This document shows, piece after piece, positions 27,194 through 36,156 of a stretch of DNA of 64,000 nt; the first letter of the stretch is position 1; each line of letters starts with the position of its first letter. The DNA is from Runella sp. (GTDB lineage: Bacteria > Bacteroidota > Bacteroidia > Cytophagales > Spirosomataceae), in the NCBI GenBank assembly GCA_023254175.1, contig JALQYJ010000023.1, forward strand, positions 1 to 64,000, written 5' to 3'. The translations under genes and the position numbers were made by a program. The notes beneath the pieces are model-generated. The model had not been told where the DNA came from, did no database searches, and saw only the letters and a program-made list of their open reading frames with translations.

Positions 27194-27237
27194 AAAAGAG
27201 CCGAAAGTTTCACACGGAGTTCACTTTCAGCCCTTTT
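27194..27237 (-). terminator. intrinsic terminator of the Uma2 gene
   Basis: AAAAGAGCCGAAAGT (27194-27208) pairs with ACTTTCAGCCCTTTT (27223-27237), with two non-Watson-Crick positions. On the minus strand the stem is followed by a T-rich tail (TTTTGTTTTTTG). It is 22 bases past the Uma2 stop. Confidence 0.7.
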
Positions 27238-27258
27238 GCATATCAATTTCTTTTACGT

Positions 27259-27894
27259 TTATCGAATCCTAAAAACCGTCTCTGGTAAATCTTCCGTATT
27301 AGCATACAAATCGGCTAGTAACAAATCAGCCCCAATCGTTTCCAAATGTATCACTGCTTCTAGCAACTTACTTTCCAACATCAACGACCAAATTCCCTGC
27401 TCACTTTTGCGCCAAAGCTCTACCCACACACGACGCGAATCGATGAGTAGGTATTCTCTGAACGTCGCGATGTCGCGATAAAGTTCAAATTTTTCGCTTC
27501 TGTCGTAGTTAGCGGTACTCTGAGATAACACTTCCACAATCAGCGCAGGATTTGTTAAACTTCCCGTCTGACTATCCGAAAACTCAGGCTTTCCACAAAC
27601 CACAATCAAATCAGGATACGCATAGAGACCCGTAGTAGGGATTAAAACGCGCTGGTCGCTTGAATAAGAGCGACATCCTTTCTTTTTTTTGAAATGAATG
27701 TGTAATTCTCCTGATAAATTTTCTCGAATAGCATTATGAACAGGTTTAGCCCCTGCCATTGCTTCGGGCGTATCACCTTCAAAATCACCCATTGGAAAGA
27801 TTTCTCCATGAATATATTCGCTTTTATAAGCAGCTTTTTCTTCCAATTCTAGGTATTCTTCAGGAGTATAGTATTTTTTAGGAAGCGCTGTCAT
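27259..27894 (-). CDS. Uma2 family endonuclease (DUF820)
   Basis: A protein of about 211 aa of the Uma2/DUF820 restriction-endonuclease-like family. N-terminal YYTPEEYLELEEKAAYKSEY and IHGEIFPM are the typical family opening. The PD-(D/E)xK-like core is seen as YAYPDLIVVCGKPEF and ALIVEVLSQSTANYDRSEKF, with a trailing REYLLIDS. These genes are multicopy in cyanobacteria and Cytophagales and their biological role is unclear. The start is placed at ATG 27894; an in-frame TTG at 27918 would add eight residues. It is a single gene ending in the terminator at 27194. Confidence 0.85.
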   Translation of the reverse strand: MTALPKKYYTPEEYLELEEKAAYKSEYIHGEIFPMGDFEGDTPEAMAGAKPVHNAIRENLSGELHIHFKKKKGCRSYSSDQRVLIPTTGLYAYPDLIVVCGKPEFSDSQTGSLTNPALIVEVLSQSTANYDRSEKFELYRDIATFREYLLIDSRRVWVELWRKSEQGIWSLMLESKLLEAVIHLETIGADLLLADLYANTEDLPETVFRIR

Positions 27895-28009
27895 ATAACT
27901 AACCTTATTAATGTCCAAACTTTGAACAAAATTAAAAAAAGACAGAACAACTCGACCTAATCAGCCAAGAAATCATAACAGGTGGAATCAAATACCGACG
28001 CCGCTACAT

Positions 28010-29494
28010 TTAAATCGCCTCCAAAATACGTTGCTCCGATACGGCGTAGCCAATCTTCGCTTTGAGTTCGTTGATGTGTACGCGCTCTTGCTCCATGTTA
28101 TCCCGATGGCGAATCGTCACGGTGTTGTCTTCGAGCGTTTGGTAATCAACTGCAATACAGAATGGCGTTCCGATAAGGTCTTGGCGCGTGTAACGCTTAC
28201 CAATCGCGTCGCGCTCTTCATAAAACACGCGGAATTCAGTTTTCAATGCTTTTTCAATTTCGCGGGCTTTTTCTGGCAAACCATCTTTTTTCACCAATGG
28301 GAAAATCGCGGCTTTGAAAGGCGCCAAAGCAGGATGTAATTTCAACACTGTACGCTCTTTTTGGTTTTCGCCTTCGCCCACCATTTCTTTGGTAAAGGCA
28401 TTACAAAGCACCGCCAAAAACAAGCGGTCTGCCCCCACCGACGTTTCTACCACGTACGGAATATAGTTTCCAAACGGCTTACCGTTTTCGTCGAGGTCGT
28501 TATCGAAATACTGTTGCTTTTTCTTCGAAAGCTCTTGGTGGTTTTTCAAGTCGAAATCCGTGCGAGAGTGGATTCCCTCAATTTCGCGGAAACCAAACGG
28601 AAACTGATACTCAATGTCCACGGCAGCATTGGCATAGTGCGCCAATTTTTCGTGAATGTGAAATTTCAATTTTTCCGTAGGAAGACCCACCGCTTGATGA
28701 AACTTCAAACGGGTATCGCGCCATTGTTCGTACCACGCCATTTCGGTGCCAGGACGTACAAAAAACTGCATTTCCATTTGTTCAAACTCCCGCATACGGA
28801 ACGTAAACTGGCGCGCTACAATCTCGTTACGGAACGCTTTACCGATTTGGGCAATTCCAAACGGAATCTTCATCCGACCCGATTTTTGTACGTTCAAGAA
28901 GTTCACAAAAATCCCTTGTGCTGTTTCGGGACGCAAGTAAATCAAGTTTGAATCTTCGGTCACCGAACCCACTTGCGTGCTAAACATAAGGTTAAACTGA
29001 CGCACTTCTGTCCAGTTGGACGTACCCGAGATAGGACATTTAATTCCTTCAGCAATAATTAATTCACGCACCGCCTCTAGGTTATTATCCCCTAACAAAC
29101 GTCCCATTTCGTTCAACAACTCCTGTGCTTTTTCGGCCTGACCCTCAGCGGCATATTGCTCGGCTTTTCCTTCGAGAAGTTGGTCGGCACGATAACGCTT
29201 CTTTGAATCTTTGTTATCAATCATGGGGTCGTTGAAGCCATCCACGTGACCCGACGCCTTCCACGTGAGCGGGTGCATAAAAATAGCCGCATCAATCCCA
29301 ACGATGTTGTCATTGAGTTGCGTCATGGCTTTCCACCACATGTTTTTGAGGTTGTTTTTCAGCTCTACCCCGTTTTGACCGTAGTCATAAACTGCTTGTA
29401 AACCGTCATAGATTTCAGAAGAAGGAAATACAAAACCGTATTCTTTAGCGTGAGAAACGATGTCTTGTAAGGAAGTTGCTGGAGCTTGGCTCAT
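28010..29494 (-). CDS. glyS: glycine--tRNA ligase, single-chain class II
   Basis: A 494-aa glycyl-tRNA synthetase of the alpha2 (eukaryal/Gram-positive) type, charging tRNA-Gly in the cytoplasm. Class II motif 2 is FRNEIVARQFTFRMREFEQ. Motif 3 is SVGADRLFLAVL. The glycine-specific WKASGHVDGFNDPM and RPETAQGIFVNF are present, and the C-terminal anticodon-binding domain follows from about residue 380. The start is the ATG at 29494; a longer in-frame reading from 29713 would cross the -7 element at 29576-29583. The length is normal for the family. Confidence 0.95.
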   Translation of the reverse strand: MSQAPATSLQDIVSHAKEYGFVFPSSEIYDGLQAVYDYGQNGVELKNNLKNMWWKAMTQLNDNIVGIDAAIFMHPLTWKASGHVDGFNDPMIDNKDSKKRYRADQLLEGKAEQYAAEGQAEKAQELLNEMGRLLGDNNLEAVRELIIAEGIKCPISGTSNWTEVRQFNLMFSTQVGSVTEDSNLIYLRPETAQGIFVNFLNVQKSGRMKIPFGIAQIGKAFRNEIVARQFTFRMREFEQMEMQFFVRPGTEMAWYEQWRDTRLKFHQAVGLPTEKLKFHIHEKLAHYANAAVDIEYQFPFGFREIEGIHSRTDFDLKNHQELSKKKQQYFDNDLDENGKPFGNYIPYVVETSVGADRLFLAVLCNAFTKEMVGEGENQKERTVLKLHPALAPFKAAIFPLVKKDGLPEKAREIEKALKTEFRVFYEERDAIGKRYTRQDLIGTPFCIAVDYQTLEDNTVTIRHRDNMEQERVHINELKAKIGYAVSEQRILEAI

Positions 29495-29575
29495 GAGAAC
29501 GTTATGCGTTATTTGGTTAATTGCGGTTTGCCGCTTCGCGGAGCCGCACATGCGGTTATCTTTAGTATTGGGGCG

Positions 29576-29583
29576 CAAAATTA
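29576..29583 (-). promoter_or_regulatory. -7 promoter element for glyS
   Basis: Minus-strand TAATTTTG is a perfect TAnnTTTG, 81 bases upstream of the glyS ATG. It overlaps head-to-head with the plus-strand promoter region at 29624-29631. Confidence 0.5.
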
Positions 29584-29623
29584 CGCAATTTGCGGCTAAT
29601 CCTGTCGATGTGTATAATTTTTC

Positions 29624-29631
29624 TATTTTTG
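29624..29631 (+). promoter_or_regulatory. -7 promoter element for the antitoxin-like gene
   Basis: TATTTTTG, a perfect TAnnTTTG match, sits 18 bases before the ATG at 29650 and supports that start. Confidence 0.5.
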
Positions 29632-29649
29632 TGTGTAGATAAAAGCCCA

Positions 29650-29988
29650 ATGAGAACAAATGCTGAAATCGACGACCAGTTGTTGAGCCAAGTAATAGCT
29701 TGTAGTGGGGCAAAAACCAAAAAGGAGGCCATCAACGAAGCTCTCAAGTTCTATCTTTACAGAATGGCTTTACAAAAACTAGACGAACTGAGGGAGCCAA
29801 GTTCGTGGGAAGAGAATAACGCCACCATTTATCAAGAACTGTTGCAAGGGGCAAGAAGCGATAGTCATTTTCATGTTTATCAAATTGTGCTGAACAACAC
29901 CCAATTTTTACAATTACCATTGCCTTCTTCGGCGCTGAAAGCCACCCAAGTCTACCGCTGCTACAAAAATAATCTAGGCCGCATTTAG
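29650..29988 (+). CDS. VapB-type antitoxin-like protein without adjacent toxin
   Basis: A 112-aa protein. The start is ATG 29650 (MRTNAEIDDQLLSQVIACSG), downstream of a -7 element. The first 60 residues match the VapB/DUF2191 ribbon-helix-helix antitoxin pattern: MRTNAEIDDQLL, KTKKEAINEALKFYL, then LQKLDELREPSSWEEN. Family members are usually about 65-75 aa, so the last 40 residues (from SDSHFHVYQIV on) are an unfamiliar extension, perhaps a frameshifted or replaced tail. The position normally taken by the PIN toxin is occupied by the ComEA-like gene, so this is an orphan or a remnant. It is divergent from glyS. Confidence 0.6.
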   Translation: MRTNAEIDDQLLSQVIACSGAKTKKEAINEALKFYLYRMALQKLDELREPSSWEENNATIYQELLQGARSDSHFHVYQIVLNNTQFLQLPLPSSALKATQVYRCYKNNLGRI

Positions 29989-30031
29989 TAACTCCAAAGC
30001 ATTCATTGCGTCAAAGGCTAAAAAACAACCT

Positions 30032-30991
30032 ATGTTTCAGCGCCTTTTATTTGCTATTCGTGACGAATTTGGGGTCTCTCGCAGTCAAGCGCGGGGTTTT
30101 ATGGTACTTGCCACCCTGATGATTTTGAGTTGGTTTGGGCCTTTTGTAGTAGGCAGGCTACTCCCTCTTTCTTCTCCTGAAATAAACCAAGCTGACCGCC
30201 AAACTGCCGATAGTTTGGTGGCCGTTTTGGAAACCTTACAGCCCGAGAAGCCAACGTATTCTTCGAAAAATTATGCCAATTCCCCCGCGAAAACACCCGA
30301 AAGCACCCACGAGCTCCCCGAACTATTCCCTTTTGACCCCAATACCGCCACCGTACAGCAATTTCAAGCCTTAGGAATGCCCACTTTCATTGCCGAACGC
30401 ATCGAAAAGTACCGTTCCAAAGGGGGAAACTTTCGCAAAAAAGAAGATCTACAAAGAATTTACGGGCTACAACCCACGCTGTATGAGCGCTTAGAACCAT
30501 ACATTAGCTTGCCCACACCCAAAGAAACAAATGCAGCCACTGCTGCCCCTAGTTCACCGCTACTTGTACCTCCAGCTTTTGCTAAAAACGCCGCTCCTGC
30601 TCCCTTCGACATCAACACAGCAGATACGAGCCAACTCATTCGTTTAAAAGGAATTGGCAGCAAACTTGCAACAAGAATTGTAAAATTCAGAGACGGCTTG
30701 GGTGGTTTTAACACTACGGCTCAATACAGCGAAATTTTCGGCCTTGACTCTTTGGCATTAAGCGAATTGAAGCGGTGGGCGGTGGTTCGTACGCCTGTTC
30801 AAAAAATCAATATCAATACAGCTTCGGCTGAAGATATCGACCGACATCCGTACCTATCGAAACGCCAAGCAGAGATTATTGTGCGTTACCGCGAACAACA
30901 CGGCGCTTACAAATCAGCTCAAGAATTGCTGAATATCAAGATTCTGGACGAAAAACTGGTAAAGAAGATGGAGCCTTATTGGGCATTTTGA
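30032..30991 (+). CDS. ComEA-like helix-hairpin-helix protein
   Basis: A 319-aa protein anchored by one N-terminal membrane helix (residues about 22-44, MVLATLMILSWFGPFVVG). Three ComEA-type HhH domains follow. The first contains FPFDPNTATVQQFQALG. The second contains PFDINTADTSQLIRLKGIG. The third contains KININTASAEDIDRHPYL. Such modules bind DNA without sequence specificity; single-domain ComEA is a periplasmic DNA receptor in transformation. The three-domain arrangement is typical of Bacteroidota annotated only as helix-hairpin-helix proteins, so competence is not proven. It is followed by the inverted repeat at 31014-31069. Confidence 0.85.
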   Translation: MFQRLLFAIRDEFGVSRSQARGFMVLATLMILSWFGPFVVGRLLPLSSPEINQADRQTADSLVAVLETLQPEKPTYSSKNYANSPAKTPESTHELPELFPFDPNTATVQQFQALGMPTFIAERIEKYRSKGGNFRKKEDLQRIYGLQPTLYERLEPYISLPTPKETNAATAAPSSPLLVPPAFAKNAAPAPFDINTADTSQLIRLKGIGSKLATRIVKFRDGLGGFNTTAQYSEIFGLDSLALSELKRWAVVRTPVQKININTASAEDIDRHPYLSKRQAEIIVRYREQHGAYKSAQELLNIKILDEKLVKKMEPYWAF

Positions 30992-31013
30992 GGAGAGTCT
31001 GTTAAAAAAAGAA

Positions 31014-31069
31014 TCACGCAAAGTCGCTAAGTCGCAGTGAATTCTTTGCGACTTGGTGTCTTTGCGTGA
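31014..31069. repeat. long inverted repeat, CGCAAAG-type intergenic repeat
   Basis: Arms 31014-31036 and 31047-31069 (TCACGCAAAGTCGCTAAGTC... and its near-complement ending CTTTGCGTGA) pair over about 21 of 23 positions with a 10-base loop. It lies between convergent genes. The tandem GCAAAGTCGC and TAAGTCGCA words are similar to dispersed repeats I recall from many Bacteroidota intergenic regions. It may also terminate both transcripts. Confidence 0.7.
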
Positions 31070-31078
31070 ACCCTAAGC

Positions 31079-32053
31079 TTATTTGAACTCTCTGTGGTGA
31101 GTTTCTTCGTACAAACGCTCTTCTGGAAGATTTTTGAAGTAGTCGTACGTAATTTTCAAGCCTTCTTCACGCGACACTTTAGGCCCCCAACCCAACACTT
31201 CTTTTGCCAACGTTATGTCTGGTTGACGTTGTTTTGGGTCGTCTTGTGGAAGGGGCTTATAAACTACTTTTTGGGTTGTTCCTGTCAATTTGATGATTTC
31301 TTCCGCAAATTCACCTATCGTAATTTCCGCAGGGTTTCCTACGTTGACTGGCATCGCATAATCGCTCATCAACAAACGGTAAATTCCCTCAACGAGGTCA
31401 TCTACGTAACAGAATGAACGAGTTTGTGAGCCATCCCCGAAAACCGTAAGGTCTTCACCGCGAAGTGCTTGTCCGATGAAAGCGGGCAATACCCGTCCGT
31501 CGTTCAATCGCATACGAGGGCCATACGTATTGAAAATACGCACGATACGCGTTTCTACGCCATGGTGACGGTGGTAGGCCATCGTAATTGCTTCTTGGAA
31601 GCGCTTGGCTTCGTCGTAGCAGCCACGATATCCCACAGGGTTTACGTGTCCCCAGTATTCTTCGTTTTGTGGATGCACCAATGGATCACCGTACACTTCC
31701 GAAGTAGAGGCTACCAAGATACGCGCACCTTTGGCACGTGCTAAACCAAGGCAGTTGTGTGTCCCCAACGAACCTACTTTGAGAGTCTGGATTGGGATTT
31801 TTAAATAATCAATGGGGCTAGCTGGCGAGGCAAAATTGAGAATATAGTTCAATTCGCCGTCGATAACGATGTGCTTTGAAATATCGTGGTGAATAAATTC
31901 AAAGTTGGTATTTGAACGCAGGTGCTCAATGTTGCGAAGGTCGCCCGTCACAAGATTATCCATAGCAATCACGTAAAAGCCTTCTTTGATAAATCTATCG
32001 CACAAATGCGAACCCAAGAAGCCCGCCGCACCAGTGATTAAAACTCTTTTCAT
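31079..32053 (-). CDS. UDP-glucuronate decarboxylase (UDP-xylose synthase)
   Basis: A 324-aa extended short-chain dehydrogenase. It converts UDP-glucuronate to UDP-xylose with bound NAD. Motifs: [10 protein letters not shown] (NAD binding), the active-site [14 protein letters not shown] and [13 protein letters not shown] (Tyr and Lys of YxxxK), and [17 protein letters not shown], which is characteristic of the Uxs group. It is preceded on the same strand by the UDP-glucose dehydrogenase gene that supplies its substrate; a strong palindrome lies between them. The product would feed extracellular polysaccharide or glycan synthesis. Length is normal for bacterial single-domain Uxs. Confidence 0.88.
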   Translation of the reverse strand: MKRVLITGAAGFLGSHLCDRFIKEGFYVIAMDNLVTGDLRNIEHLRSNTNFEFIHHDISKHIVIDGELNYILNFASPASPIDYLKIPIQTLKVGSLGTHNCLGLARAKGARILVASTSEVYGDPLVHPQNEEYWGHVNPVGYRGCYDEAKRFQEAITMAYHRHHGVETRIVRIFNTYGPRMRLNDGRVLPAFIGQALRGEDLTVFGDGSQTRSFCYVDDLVEGIYRLLMSDYAMPVNVGNPAEITIGEFAEEIIKLTGTTQKVVYKPLPQDDPKQRQPDITLAKEVLGWGPKVSREEGLKITYDYFKNLPEERLYEETHHREFK

Positions 32054-32166
32054 TTGGGGAAAATATAAGAATGTTTGATTCGGTTAATCAGAGAATTGTT
32101 GTCGAACCGCAAAAGTACGAAAACCCATTCGCTTTCTAAAACTTAGCTTTTTCTTGGCTACGCTAT

Positions 32167-32225
32167 GGATTACACAAGGCGAGCACCTTGATTTTTTCAA
32201 CCATGGCACTCGCCTTGTGTAATCC
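32167..32225. repeat. perfect 17-bp inverted repeat between ugd and uxs
   Basis: GGATTACACAAGGCGAG (32167-32183) is exactly complementary to 32209-32225, with a 25-base loop. It starts 12 bases past the UDP-glucose dehydrogenase stop. No T tract follows on the minus strand, so it is not a standard terminator. It could stabilise the upstream mRNA or reduce readthrough into uxs. Confidence 0.8.
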
Positions 32226-32236
32226 TTGAACGACGA

Positions 32237-33553
32237 TTAGCCTTTCACTACTTCACGGCCAATGCTATAATAAGTAAACCCTAACTCTTGCATTTGGTCA
32301 AGTTCGTAAACGTTACGTCCGTCGAAAATCAATTTGTTTTTCATCAACAACGCCATTTTTTCAAACTCTGGCGTGCGGAATTGAGGCCACTCGGTAAAAA
32401 TCATCAACGCATCGGCATCGTCAAGGGCTGCGTATGGCGTATGAGCGTAAGTAATTTTGTTGCCCAACACGTAATTCTTCACATTTTCCATCCCTTCGGG
32501 GTCGTAAGCAATCACTTTTGCTCCTTCTTCCAACAAAATTTTGATGTTGTCCAGTGCAGGTGCCTCACGAATATCGTCCGTGTAAGGTTTGAAAGAAAGC
32601 CCCCAAACCGCAATGGTTTTCCCTGACAAATCACCGCCAAAGTGATTCTTAATCAATGGAATAAGTTTAATCTTTTGGTCTTGATTTACTTCCATTACTG
32701 ATTTCAACACTTTGAAATCATACTTGTATTCTTCCGACGTTTTGGCAAGCGCCTGCACGTCTTTCGGGAAGCAGCTTCCGCCATAACCAATTCCCGCAAA
32801 CAAGAATCGCTTTCCGATACGGCTGTCGGTTCCGATTCCTTTACGCACATTGTCAACGTCTGCTCCTGCCAATTCACACAGGTTGGCAATTTCGTTCATG
32901 AACGTAATTTTCATCGCCAAAAACGAGTTAGCAGCGTATTTGGTCATTTCAGCCGAGCGCTCATCCATAAAAATGACAGGATTGCCTTGGCGTACCAACG
33001 GTGCGTACAATTTCTCCATCACTTTTTTGGCACGCTCTGACTTTGTCCCTATCACTACGCGGTCGGGCTTCATAAAGTCTTCTACGGCCACACCTTCGCG
33101 CAAAAACTCAGGATTGGAAACCACGTCAAATTCCACTTTTGCATTTTTAGCAACTGCTGCGCTTACTTTTTCAGCCGTACCCACAGGCACCGTACTTTTA
33201 TCCACGATAACAGCGTATTCGGTCATAATTTGGCCCAAATCGTCTGCTACTTTCAAAATATATTTCAAATCAGCCGCCCCATCTTCCCCTGGAGGCGTAG
33301 GTAATGCCAAGAAAATCACCGACGCACCTTTGATTCCTTCGACCAAATCGGTGGTAAATTTCAAACGATCTTCGGCTACATTTCGATGAAAAAGGACATC
33401 CAAACCTGGCTCGTAAATGGGAATAATACCGTTATTAAGTTTTTCAACTTTCTTAACATCAATGTCAATACAACATACTTGTACACCAGTCTCTGCAAAA
33501 CAAGTTCCTGTTACGAGTCCTACATAGCCAGTTCCTACTACAGCGATTTTCAT
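32237..33553 (-). CDS. UDP-glucose 6-dehydrogenase
   Basis: A 438-aa NAD-dependent enzyme oxidising UDP-glucose to UDP-glucuronate. The Rossmann motif is VVGTGYVGLVTGTCFAETG at the N-terminus. The catalytic cysteine is in GYGGSCFPKDVQAL. The linker helix and C-terminal UDP-binding domain are seen at KTIAVWGLSFKPYTDDIREA and FDGRNVYE. Together with the UDP-glucuronate decarboxylase downstream it forms a two-step UDP-xylose pathway. Length and motifs are complete. Upstream is an 800-base gene-poor region carrying a decayed acyl-CoA dehydrogenase. Confidence 0.93.
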   Translation of the reverse strand: MKIAVVGTGYVGLVTGTCFAETGVQVCCIDIDVKKVEKLNNGIIPIYEPGLDVLFHRNVAEDRLKFTTDLVEGIKGASVIFLALPTPPGEDGAADLKYILKVADDLGQIMTEYAVIVDKSTVPVGTAEKVSAAVAKNAKVEFDVVSNPEFLREGVAVEDFMKPDRVVIGTKSERAKKVMEKLYAPLVRQGNPVIFMDERSAEMTKYAANSFLAMKITFMNEIANLCELAGADVDNVRKGIGTDSRIGKRFLFAGIGYGGSCFPKDVQALAKTSEEYKYDFKVLKSVMEVNQDQKIKLIPLIKNHFGGDLSGKTIAVWGLSFKPYTDDIREAPALDNIKILLEEGAKVIAYDPEGMENVKNYVLGNKITYAHTPYAALDDADALMIFTEWPQFRTPEFEKMALLMKNKLIFDGRNVYELDQMQELGFTYYSIGREVVKG

Positions 33554-33929
33554 AGATAAATGCTTTGGTTATTAGTTTTCATGTACGGCTCTTCAAAATT
33601 GTATTTTTTCGAGTCTAACAAAACAGCTTCAAAATTAGAATAAATTCTTTAATCCCTTCCACTGTTCTACAAATTTGTAGAGTAACAATTGATTTTACGG
33701 CTCTTTTAATGCTTTTTTAAAAAAATATTACCCTAAAGGTTATCATAACAATAAATAAAAATTTGCAACAATCACGTTTTTATGTACTCATTTACGCTTC
33801 CGAAAACGTTTGCGTAATCTTTTACTTTTCTTCCCTCAACCGTTCACTCATTATTGCTTGGTATAATCATTGAATAATCTTAGGTTGAGATTCTTTCATT
33901 CAAAACTATTCCTTTAATCGCTCTTGAAG
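33554..33929. other. AT-rich intergenic region without a recognised gene
   Basis: This 376-base spacer should hold the promoter of the UDP-glucose dehydrogenase gene; I found no exact TAnnTTTG on the minus strand. No other gene or repeat was recognised. Confidence 0.5.
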
Positions 33930-34313
33930 ATGAAGTTAAAAATTGTAGAAAACCAAGAATTAATTGCCCAATAGGTTCGAGATTTTGCAGAAAGCAACAT
34001 GCGACCTTACGTTCGCTATTGGTACGTTTAAAGCCACCTTAGCTTACTCCAAAGAACGCCAGCGATTGGGCAAACCGATTTCGAACTTGAGGGCATTTCG
34101 TTCAAACTTGCCGACATACACACCGAAATAGAAACGACCAAGTTGCTCGTGTATGATGCCGCGCCCCGCAAAGACCGTCACGAAAAAGTAACTCTTCAGA
34201 GCGCAAACCGCCAAGTATTACACCTCAGAAGTGTCGTGCAGAGTGTCTAATGAGGCCGTACGAGTGAAATTCAGAAGCTGGTGATTTCGAAAGAGATATT
34301 GAGTGAGGGTTAA
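33930..34313 (+). pseudogene. acyl-CoA dehydrogenase remnant
   Basis: From ATG 33930 the frame reads MKLKIVENQELIAQ, a TAG stop (33972-33974), then VRDFAESNMRPYVRYW, the N-terminus of an acyl-CoA dehydrogenase. The middle (about 200 residues) is missing. Next, in shifting frames, come GTFKATLAYSKERQRLGKPI, EGISFKLADIHTEIETTKLL, VYDAAPRKDRHEKVTLQSA, KYYTSEVSCRVSNEAVR and finally EIQKLVISKEILSEG with TAA. These match the C-terminal helical domain in order, but the block between NEAV and IQKL (with the family's GxGxxS/E region) is also gone. At least one nonsense codon, two deletions and two frameshifts make it non-functional. Confidence 0.85.
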
Positions 34314-34318
34314 AATAC

Positions 34319-34352
34319 AACCTCCCGACAATTTAAAATTTTCGGGAGGTTA
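34319..34352 (-). terminator. hairpin terminator after recA
   Basis: AACCTCCCGA pairs with TCGGGAGGTT (10 bp) 17 bases past the recA stop, with a T-rich stretch (TTGTATTTT) beyond on the minus strand. It also sits 5 bases after the pseudogene stop on the other strand. Confidence 0.6.
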
Positions 34353-34369
34353 TAGTAGCCTTAGTAGCC

Positions 34370-35428
34370 TTAATCAGGCGTTCCGTCATCGGCAATATTA
34401 GGTTGACTTATATCCAAAAGTGCGTCGTCGTCTTCGTTCACTTTCGCACGAATTTTAGCTTCAAGTTCATCTGCCAATTCAGGATTATCTTTCAATAACT
34501 GCTTCACGGCATCACGACCTTGAGATAAACGATTTCCGTCATAGCTAAACCAAGAACCCGATTTTTTCACGATTTCGAGTTCAACTGCTAAGTCGATGAT
34601 TTCCCCTACTTTAGAAACCCCTTCTCCGTACATAATATCAAACTCAACTACTTTGAATGGCGGCGCTAATTTGTTTTTCACCACCTTCACCTTCGTACGG
34701 TTTCCTGTAATATTATCAGCACTTTCTTTGATTTGACCGATACGACGAATGTCCAAACGTACCGATGAGTAATATTTGAGAGCATTCCCCCCCGTTGTTG
34801 TTTCAGGACTTCCAAACATCACCCCGATTTTATCACGCAACTGGTTGATGAAAATACAGCAGCAGTTGGTACGGTTGATAACCCCCGTTAGTTTACGCAA
34901 GGCTTGCGACATCAAACGTGCCTGAAGACCCATTTTACTATCGCCCATTTCGCCTTCTATTTCTGCTTTAGGAACAAGGGCCGCGACGGAGTCGATAACG
35001 ATAATGTCAATGGCTCCTGATGAAATCAAATGTTCGGCGATTTCGAGCGCTTGTTCACCGTTGTCAGGCTGCGAGATAAGTAAGTTTTGGGTATCAATTC
35101 CCAATTTTTGAGCGTACACACGGTCGAAGGCGTGTTCTGCATCAATAAAAGCCGCCAAACCACCCAACTTTTGGGCTTCGGCAATGGTCTGCATGGCAAG
35201 TGTAGTTTTACCTGACGATTCTGGCCCGTAGATTTCTACGACCCGTCCGCGAGGCAAACCGCCAATTCCTAGGGCAAGGTCAAGTCCAACGGAACCCGTT
35301 GAAATTACCTCCACATCCATCACTTTTTTGTCACTCAGACGCATCACTGTGCCTTTTCCGTAGGCTTTGTCAAGCTTCTCGAGCGTTGTTTGCAGGGCTT
35401 TAAATTTCTGTTCTTTGTTGTCTGCCAT
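34370..35428 (-). CDS. recA: recombinase RecA
   Basis: A 352-aa RecA, which forms filaments on single-stranded DNA, drives homologous pairing and activates the SOS response. Walker A is GPESSGKTT (residues 68-76) and Walker B is [12 protein letters not shown]. Loop L1 is [20 protein letters not shown] and loop L2 is [16 protein letters not shown]. The C-terminus is acidic (NEDDDAL). Length and motifs are complete. It is monocistronic; a near-consensus -7 element lies at 35469-35476. I did not find a convincing LexA-type operator. Confidence 0.97.
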   Translation of the reverse strand: MADNKEQKFKALQTTLEKLDKAYGKGTVMRLSDKKVMDVEVISTGSVGLDLALGIGGLPRGRVVEIYGPESSGKTTLAMQTIAEAQKLGGLAAFIDAEHAFDRVYAQKLGIDTQNLLISQPDNGEQALEIAEHLISSGAIDIIVIDSVAALVPKAEIEGEMGDSKMGLQARLMSQALRKLTGVINRTNCCCIFINQLRDKIGVMFGSPETTTGGNALKYYSSVRLDIRRIGQIKESADNITGNRTKVKVVKNKLAPPFKVVEFDIMYGEGVSKVGEIIDLAVELEIVKKSGSWFSYDGNRLSQGRDAVKQLLKDNPELADELEAKIRAKVNEDDDALLDISQPNIADDGTPD

Positions 35429-35756
35429 GGTTGATATTAAAATATAAAATAATAGGTTTGTTTACCTGTAAAAGTACTCATTTTTTTAGGTTTTACAAAG
35501 AAAACAGCTACTAAAACGGGTCATTTTAAGGTTATTTATAGGGCTTTTGCACAACGTTTTTTTACAACTGAGAAAGTTCATTTTTGGGGGTTAAATTCTT
35601 AACGAATTACCTAATTATTATACGTAGGTTTTGAACATACGCTTTTCTCATGAAACATACACAAGCAGCCATATCCTGCGGTCATTGCTTGGCTCAAAGA
35701 ACAACCCTAAGTGGATTTTTTTAAATAGCCACGTGCCAATTAGCGCCTAAAGGTCG
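35429..35756. other. divergent promoter region of recA
   Basis: On the minus strand TACTTTTA (35469-35476) is one base off TAnnTTTG, 40 bases upstream of the recA ATG. The rest of this AT-rich spacer shows no gene or clear repeat. Confidence 0.4.
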
Positions 35757-35764
35757 TACCTTTG
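35757..35764 (+). promoter_or_regulatory. -7 promoter element
   Basis: TACCTTTG, a perfect TAnnTTTG, lies 33 bases before the ATG of the small membrane protein gene at 35798. Confidence 0.5.
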
Positions 35765-35797
35765 CCACGCTAACCAACTTATTGAGACATCAAACTC

Positions 35798-36061
35798 ATG
35801 AAAACTCCTTTAGTTGAAAGTCTGCTGGGATGGACGTCATTAGGCTTTTTTGCGTTATGGATTTTGGAATTTCGCCGTACCGAATTTGTAGATAGTTACT
35901 GGTTATTAATGCTTTGTTTGGCATGCCTTTGGAGCTTCCAATACCTGCGTCGCAAACGCGGGGCTGAGCCTTTACTATCAAAATATACCCCAGAAAATCG
36001 CCAACAAAAGCCAAAACAACCCAAAGCGACTATCAAGCCTTCGATTAAGAAGAAGAAATAG
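35798..36061 (+). CDS. small membrane protein of unknown function
   Basis: An 87-aa protein with one or two hydrophobic segments (GWTSLGFFALWILEF and SYWLLMLCLACLWSFQYL), then a very basic proline-rich tail ending in IKKKK. The tail would stay in the cytoplasm and could touch nucleic acid or phospholipid. I do not recognise a family. The perfect -7 element upstream supports it as a real gene. It stands alone; the next gene is on the other strand. Confidence 0.65.
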   Translation: MKTPLVESLLGWTSLGFFALWILEFRRTEFVDSYWLLMLCLACLWSFQYLRRKRGAEPLLSKYTPENRQQKPKQPKATIKPSIKKKK

Positions 36062-36156
36062 CCATTGGGAATTTTGAATTACGAATTAGGAGATAAGAAC
36101 GTAGATTCCTCCTATGGTCGGAATCACAAAGAACTGGAAATCTAAAACTACAAACA

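Noticed and set aside
26008-27246. MFS transporter starting at 27246
   Set aside because: The extra 27 codons cross the Uma2 terminator at 27194-27237 and lack MFS character; the start at 27165 fits better.
28361-28951. 196-residue plus-strand frame opposite glyS
   Set aside because: Antisense shadow of conserved glycyl-tRNA synthetase sequence with no recognisable motif.
29495-29713. N-terminal extension of glycyl-tRNA synthetase
   Set aside because: It would run over the glyS -7 element and the divergent antitoxin gene start, and no such extension is known in the family.
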